A DNA stretch of 64,000 nucleotides from Plectrocnemia conspersa (taxonomy: Eukaryota > Arthropoda > Insecta > Trichoptera > Polycentropodidae), in NCBI GenBank assembly GCA_009617715.1, contig VTFK01000220.1:744001-808000 (forward strand), written 5' to 3'. Shown piece after piece: positions 58,801-64,000 of this stretch (position 1 is the first letter of the stretch; each line of letters begins with the position of its first letter). The notes under the pieces were generated by a model that had not been told where the DNA came from, searched no databases, and saw nothing but the letters and a program-made list of their open reading frames with translations. The translations under genes and the position numbers were made by a program.

Positions 58801-59121
58801 TCTACAAAAAGACCTCTAACCTTTGTGAAATCTTAACTCATCTGTGACTAGTATGTCAATGTTAGCCCATCTTGCAGCAAGCAGATCTTCCGAAGTAAAC
58901 ACCCCAAAATCTACAGTTCCTTTTGAAATTCTTCTTAGGCAATCTAATCTAAAATATTCAATAATATTTTAAGCAGTCTGTCGTAGATCAAATTTAAAAA
59001 ATAAATAATTACCTATCTGTACCAATAACGCATTCAACGTGGGCATTGTTTTTCTCCAGAACTGGGCAGTATCTACCAGCTTTTTTGTATAATCCTTTTC
59101 CTTCTACTATACACACTCGTA
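55812..59121 (-). CDS. Transferrin-family protein, two-lobed, probably GPI-anchored (first exon missing)
   Basis: Exons on the minus strand, 5' to 3': 59121-59013, 58948-58821, 58754-58621, 58561-58417, 58345-58191, 58124-57988, 57656-57453, 57390-57163, 56722-56319, 56260-55812. All keep frame, giving about 697 codons. The N-lobe starts RVCIVEGKGLYKKAGRYCP and the C-lobe ITICTENIIERFKCNWL; ECVIG, SKGTVDFGVF, LRGKKACFPK and LKCLMDDVADVAF mark the transferrin fold. By eye, several iron/carbonate positions are changed: N-lobe HTGLGR becomes HPGHGY and GYSGA becomes GRRGP; C-lobe DGG becomes GHP and GYTGA becomes GEIGA. The C-terminus after TSGAG is hydrophobic (ISRITMGISLIVIYFMF), as in GPI-anchored members. 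It is probably an insect Tsf2/Tsf3/Tsf4-type paralog, not the hemolymph iron carrier Tsf1. A signal-peptide exon lies further right and was not found. Confidence 0.9.
56865..57085 (-). mobile_element. LINE reverse-transcriptase scrap in a transferrin intron
   Basis: On the minus strand the segment reads, with frame breaks, an LSNFGCSDDL-like start, RFVTYGS, then a VPQG-like box (GGGGTACCACAAGGGCCCAA) and a SPLLFMLFIND-like continuation. The order and spacing match the LINE family 2 RT around 32320-32440. The copy is diverged and short. Confidence 0.65.
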
Positions 59122-59735
59122 CTGAAATAAGATACAAAATAAACATTAAAGTTATTTCATTTATTGATTAACATAATAGGTAGAAAAACCAAATATTCAT
59201 ATAGGAGATTATATGTTTTACTCACTATTAAATGTAAATGATTTATGAGCATAATATTTAAATTTCAGCAATGTTCAAAATAAAACCAGTTTCTAAAATT
59301 AGTTTAGTTCTTAGAACTGGTTTCAAAAACACTACAGAATTAAATTTAATACACTTTAAGGGATGGTCAATCTTTTGAAGACTGCAGCTAATAAAATTAT
59401 ATTTTAAAAAAGTGTTTTTTTACCATATTTGTGTAGGATTAAATGGTTTTAGATGTCACAATAACCACTGTAATTTAATATTTTCTACATGAAACTTATT
59501 CAAAAAATTAATATTGCAAATATCTCGTCTAAGTTCATTGGCCAATCTGATCGGCCAAATTGTTTAAAAATGGTCAAACTAAAGAGGTCAAAAATAGATA
59601 TAAAAATAATAGTTTACAAAAATTCAGGAATATACATATGTATACAGAAATTTACCTAATTCTTGCAGTCATTGCTGAGTGGACATTTTTCTTTCCTCTG
59701 TGTCATGTTTTTCAATTTTTATTAAATGATTTTGC
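59122..59735 (-). other. Probable first intron of the transferrin gene
   Basis: The most 5' readable transferrin exon begins at a TTTCAG acceptor in phase 1, so a preceding coding exon must exist. I found no convincing ATG plus signal peptide with a phase-1 donor in this interval. Confidence 0.35.
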
Positions 59736-61078
59736 AGGGGGCCTATTTATACATGTATTTATTTAGGTTTATTGTGGCCAAAATTTGGTTACACTGGCGT
59801 AGCGCACATTCTTCTCATGGCAACTCTGGCGGGCTCGCATGCCAGTGCGGGCCCCGCGCTCACGCACTTAAGTTTTAACATGGTCCTTGCCATATTGGAT
59901 GGAAAATGTACATTTTTGGTTCTCTAATGCTTTTCGTTACATTTGGATTATCAATTTCGTAAAAAAATTTGGATGATAGCCTGTCAACTTTCGGCAATAT
60001 GTTACAATTAAAGAAATGTGAACAATGACGCTAACTTCATTTTTATGATGCGCAGTGTAGCCACTTGAAATACGTATATTTCATTATTATGAATACAGGA
60101 AAAAATAAATTTACATTTTTATATAAAATCTTTGCTTAAAATACATTTGGCAGTAATTTAAAAAAAACATTAGAATTTATTTAGGACAGTGATAGCTAAA
60201 ACAAATAATTGCCATCGTCTGATAATGGATAAGGCACTAAATGAAGCAGAAAGTATAAGCACTATACAATCTGTTAAAATTTTATTTCAGTGTTTCCCAA
60301 AGTAATCGATCTAGTACAGTAAATGTCAATAAGGGTGCAGTAAAAACAAAAAGAAAGCGGAAGAAAATTAAAAAATAATATATGTAAAATTATATTTCCG
60401 AAGGTTATCAAATAATTATTGGTTTATATTCTAAAGACACTTAAAAATATTTTTTTGGATGTTATGACCATTTTTAAAAATCAATGTATATTTTTATAAA
60501 AAGTGTAATTGATTAATATAGCTTTGTATATCTGTTGTATATCGAGATACGTGAAATGGTTAGTACTGAGGTATAAATCCAAAACACTACTTGTGTTAAA
60601 ATTTTTATTTAGTTTGGCAAATTCGGACAGTTGGATTCAAACTGTCAAACTTTAAAATTTCCGAACGCCGTAATATGGGGTTCGCGAACGCATACAACAT
60701 GCAAAACAGTCGTTAACAATGTCTCTATTCAATAGTTAACATGTCAAAACCTTATTAACGCCCGTTTATTTAAAGCAAATTCGTTATAATTTTATGAGCA
60801 TTTACTAATACACGCAATCGTTACTATTTACAAAGTATAAATAGTACTGTTTATATGTATTAAAAAAATATTTATTTTTTGCACTTTACTGTTTTTCTAT
60901 GTTACTAATTTGGCGACGGGAGGTGACGGGTGGCAATTAGACACAGATTAAGCTGCTGCAGTAGTATTTTTGTTGTTGAAGTTGACAAGGGAAGAGAGTC
61001 CGTCACGCCAGTGTTACCAGAGCGCCAGCAAGTTTTGGCCATAATAAACCTAAATAAATACAGATATAAATAGCCCCT
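59736..61078. mobile_element. 1.3-kb non-autonomous element with ~75-bp terminal inverted repeats
   Basis: The left end (AGGGGGCCTATTTATACATG, then TATTTATTTAGGTTTATTG and TGGCCAAAA) is repeated in reverse at the right end (GGGGCTATTTATATCTG, TATTTATTTAGGTTTATTA, TGGCCAAAA). Inside, GGTTACACTGGCGTAGCG pairs with GGTAACACTGGCGTGACG. The interior is non-coding. The left start CAGGGGG would suit a hAT terminus, but no 8-bp duplication was found, so the superfamily is open. Confidence 0.7.
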
Positions 61079-61744
61079 TTATACTAATATACTGTTGCTT
61101 TTCTGAAGAAAATGCCAAGGTATAGTTTGGAATTCGCAAATATTTATAACACATTTTTTTTATTGTTATTTTTAAAAAATGCAATGTGAATTTAACTGTG
61201 CAGCGTAATTTTTTGGGTACTGTCATTTATTTAAGTAAAACTTTGATGTATTTTAACAATGTTAAAATACAGCAAATAAATAAAGTGGTTGGTAAACATT
61301 GGCAATTTTAATTATCCGAAACAATATAAATGATATTACAGCTACATTAATTTATTTTAACCTAAAAGCTGGTTGTCCTGCTTTTTATATAAAAAACGTA
61401 TTTAGTCATTAATTATTAGTGTGCAACAATATCAAATAAAAATTATGTTATTAATAACGCCCGAAGAATCCAGTCATATCCGAAACGGGCTTAACTCTAT
61501 TCTGGGTTTTATTTTGGGCATCAAGCTGAACCAGGGTCGAAGAAAAGAGTGAAGCGGCCGCTTCTTCCCCCTTCTCTGTTTGTCGTTGGTCGGCGGCTCT
61601 TATTGATTCGAATTTGTACAAACTCAATGATTTTAGCTTGAAGTGTTTAATGATATAGTAGAGCTGGTGCCTTAGGTGTATCCGCTTTTATACACATGAC
61701 CAAACTGGGGAAATTTTGCGCTAGCCCACTTTTTATTGCTGTAA
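61079..61744. other. Non-coding stretch
   Basis: No exon is recognised. 61455-61600 is GC-richer (GAAACGGGCTTAACTC, GAGTGAAGCGGCCGCTTC) without a clear assignment; part may be the 5' region of the following mariner-type element. Confidence 0.3.
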
Positions 61745-61769
61745 ATCAGATAGCTGTCAATGATCAGGC

Positions 61770-62445
61770 ATGCTCCAAGTGTCAAATATTAGTTTGCAAC
61801 ATCACATTTACGAAATGGATCGCCTAATCACCGCTCAACGCCTTAAAATTGTTCAATTGTTTTACATAAATAACAATTCTGTGTGTATCGAAATTTACGG
61901 GAAGATTGTGGTCAATTTCACCGTCCCGCCGAGTGAACAATTCGCAACGTAGTAAAGCGTTAGAGATAATGTAAGACCTGTGCATTATCGTGGCGCCCAA
62001 CTATATTGCTGCTTTAAGTGAATGTGTAGCCGAAGGCCTGATTATCGATTCGTTGTCGTTCACAGCTTTTGCGCTTTTCTTATGGCTACTAAATTCAGAT
62101 AATACAAAAACTGAAGACAAGAGAAAAAAATACGCAGATTGGGTGTTAGAGCAGCAGGAAGTTGATGCTGATTTTTCAAAAAAAAATTCTCTGATTAGAC
62201 ACATTTTCACCTCTCTGGATATGTTAATAAGCAAAATTGCCACAAGTGAGTCGAGGAAAATCCTCATTTTATAAGGTTACGCAAAGTGTCGTGTTTACGC
62301 CGACAAACCCGAAATGTTAGAGCAACTAAAAACCAACACCCGTTAAGTTATAGCTGAGATACCACTCGAAATGTACGAAAAAGTCATCCAAAATGCCATC
62401 TATAGGATCGACTGCTGCAAAATATCCAGAGGCGGACATTTGATT
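61770..62445 (+). pseudogene. Internally deleted mariner-type transposase (DUF4817-like N-terminus)
   Basis: The N-terminal helix-turn-helix region is clear from 61815: MDRLITAQRLKIVQLFYINN and NNSVCIEIYG, the 'QR..IV..FY.N..SV' signature of this Tc1/mariner-related lineage. After frame shifts, 62110-62190 reads RKKYADWVLEQQEVDADFSK, and another frame gives IIRHIF/FSD-THFHLSGYVNKQNC (the region of the first conserved acidic residue). The enzyme then jumps to GYAKCRVYADKPEMLEQLK and EIPLEMYEKVIQNAIYRIDC near 62275-62435, the C-terminal end. The middle third, including the remaining catalytic acids, is gone, so it is inactive. Confidence 0.8.
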
Positions 62446-62625
62446 GTTTTTTATTATTTTTGAAATACATCAAATGTTAGATTAATAAAAAAAATCCGAG
62501 CATATCCTTAAATTTGTATGTTTTTTTATAAGTTTGAAAGCTGAAGTTGGATTAATATTTATCACTAGCACATAATAAATGCTTTTATAAATAAACCTGC
62601 TTTTGCGTTTTTTTTGTTGTAAGTG

Positions 62626-62627
<2 letters not shown>

Positions 62628-62701
<74 letters not shown>
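62628..62701. repeat. (TA)n microsatellite
   Basis: About 70 bp of nearly pure TA dinucleotide repeat. Length in the assembly may not be exact. Confidence 0.95.
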
Positions 62702-62704
<3 letters not shown>

Positions 62705-64000
62705 ACAATAATAACACTTGTCAATTGAAAATATTTAGAATGTCTAATGTAAATTATCCGTCTATTGTCGCGTACGGTCTGCACCGAGTGCTAATCTTTG
62801 CAAATTAATAGTAGACACATTAAGCTGCCGGATGATATGACAAAGGCTGACTGACTGATGGATTCTATGACTACTTATGACTAATTCGTAAGGTTTTCTA
62901 TAATTGCATTGTTTTGAATTTGCTAACTGTAAGGTAGCAACTGGTCTAATTGTTGATATTTACAATACAGTCGTCGCTAGTGCTAATCAGGAAAAAATGC
63001 TTTTATTCGAACGAGTAAAATATATTATCTTTCATTAAAAATCATTCCTTTTAAGAATTTATGGATATTTTTCCTCTAGAAAATGCAGTAAAAAATAATA
63101 TATTTTGAAATTATTTCTGTCTACAGAATGCAAAAAAAATATATTACTGAAAAGTTAATGACTTCAATTTTAGTTGCATTTTCGAGTGCTGTTTTTAAAA
63201 TATGTTTTAGTCACCAATAAAATGTGTAAACAATAATTTTCTGATTGTATATAATATTAGTGTTTTAATAAGCAAAATTGTGATTATTTATCATTTTTAT
63301 GAATCGGTAATTAATATAGAAAACATTTTATTGATTTTTTTTTCGGATATGATATAAATTATCATGAAAATAATAAAACAATATTTCATTATAAAACTAA
63401 AATTAAAAATGTTAATATTAAATTCGATATGTATGTGTTAATAGGTCACTTGCATAATATATAGGTACTTAAACTTTCTTTTAAACGATTGAAGGACAGG
63501 TTAACCAGTTTACCTGCATCTCTACTTTAATAATAATTCATCACCGTGTGAAGTTGAATTATGCATTGCGAAACCTCGTTCTTACATACTTGCATAACAA
63601 ACGACAGACACATAATATGTTTATTCAATAGATATTTTGTTACAGCTTCGATATGGTTTATTGTCGGACGACCTTGTTTTATTGGAAAACCCCATGATGC
63701 AAAACGAAGAGTTGATTTTAAGAACCGAGTTCAACTGTTCTTAGTAAGGAAAAATATAAAAAATATATACTTATTATTAATATCTATCACACAATTGATT
63801 ATCGACAAGTATCTAAGACGATTTCGAGGTTCGTCTTTAACGAGTACGCGTTTAAAGTTCACAAACCGGTTTAAAAAATCAAATGACCGCTAAACAAGTC
63901 TCATATTAAAATAGCATTATGATCAAAATAACAAAACATCAGATGGCATTATTAAAATGTCGTCAAGAGCTCCATTGAGATAAATAAAAATACAAATTAA
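62702..64000. other. Non-coding stretch at right edge
   Basis: No gene is recognised. A plus-strand open frame at 63561-63893 is basic near its end but has no known domain. The transferrin first exon could lie here or beyond, but I could not identify it. Confidence 0.3.

Noticed and set aside
62482..62784. 100-residue minus-strand open frame with a long Tyr-Ile repeat
   Set aside because: The repeat is the translation of the (TA)n microsatellite; no real protein signal.
63561..63893. 110-codon plus-strand open frame near the right edge
   Set aside because: No known domain, unusual composition and no supporting context.

Overview
This is an AT-rich insect nuclear DNA window. Its only confidently identified genes lie in the right-hand 15 kb, and the rest is dense in transposon relics. 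The insect assignment rests on three things: spliced genes with many introns of 60-90 bp, an insect-type transferrin paralog and a pancreatic-lipase-like gene, and an arthropod transposon mix (jockey/CR1-like LINEs, piggyBac, hAT, Tc1/mariner, Harbinger). The very low GC and short introns would fit a hemipteran (aphid-like), but that finer placement is an inference I cannot prove.

Layout. 0-31 kb: gene-poor DNA with an old and a younger copy of LINE family 1, several inverted-repeat elements, a degenerate tandem-repeat field (14.1-15.3 kb), a hAT relic (20.0-21.3 kb), a TTAA-flanked piggyBac-like MITE (23.0-23.4 kb), a foldback palindrome (24.2-24.4 kb), a 2.7-kb TTAA-delimited piggyBac-like element with transposase remains (25.2-27.9 kb), a Tc1-like relic (28.7-29.4 kb), and a few GC-richer islands that may be regulatory. 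31.2-43.6 kb: a direct duplication of a roughly 6-kb composite made of LINE family 2, a small inverted-repeat element, a Harbinger-like element and a LINE family 1 fragment. 45-49 kb: LINE scraps and an 0.84-kb TTAA-delimited element.

Genes. Two ankyrin-repeat exons resembling the SOWAH family lie on + at 49.3-49.65 kb. A secreted neutral lipase of the pancreatic family follows on + (50.35-55.56 kb, nine exons read, catalytic triad complete). One of its introns carries a LINE that starts within a few bases of the splice donor, and that LINE carries a hAT element. Tail to tail with the lipase, on -, is a two-lobed transferrin-family gene (55.81-59.12 kb, ten exons read, first exon not found). 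It has a GPI-anchor-like C-terminus, and most canonical iron and carbonate ligands are replaced in both lobes, so it is probably not an iron carrier. The right edge (59.7-62.7 kb) has a long-TIR element, an internally deleted mariner-type transposase and a TA microsatellite.

No RNA gene, CRISPR array or prokaryote-like system was found. The most unusual structures are the duplicated composite block with its nested transposons, the TTAA elements with subterminal perfect palindromes, the conserved LINE 3'-end stem-loop, the LINE at the lipase donor site, and the transferrin that has lost its ligands.
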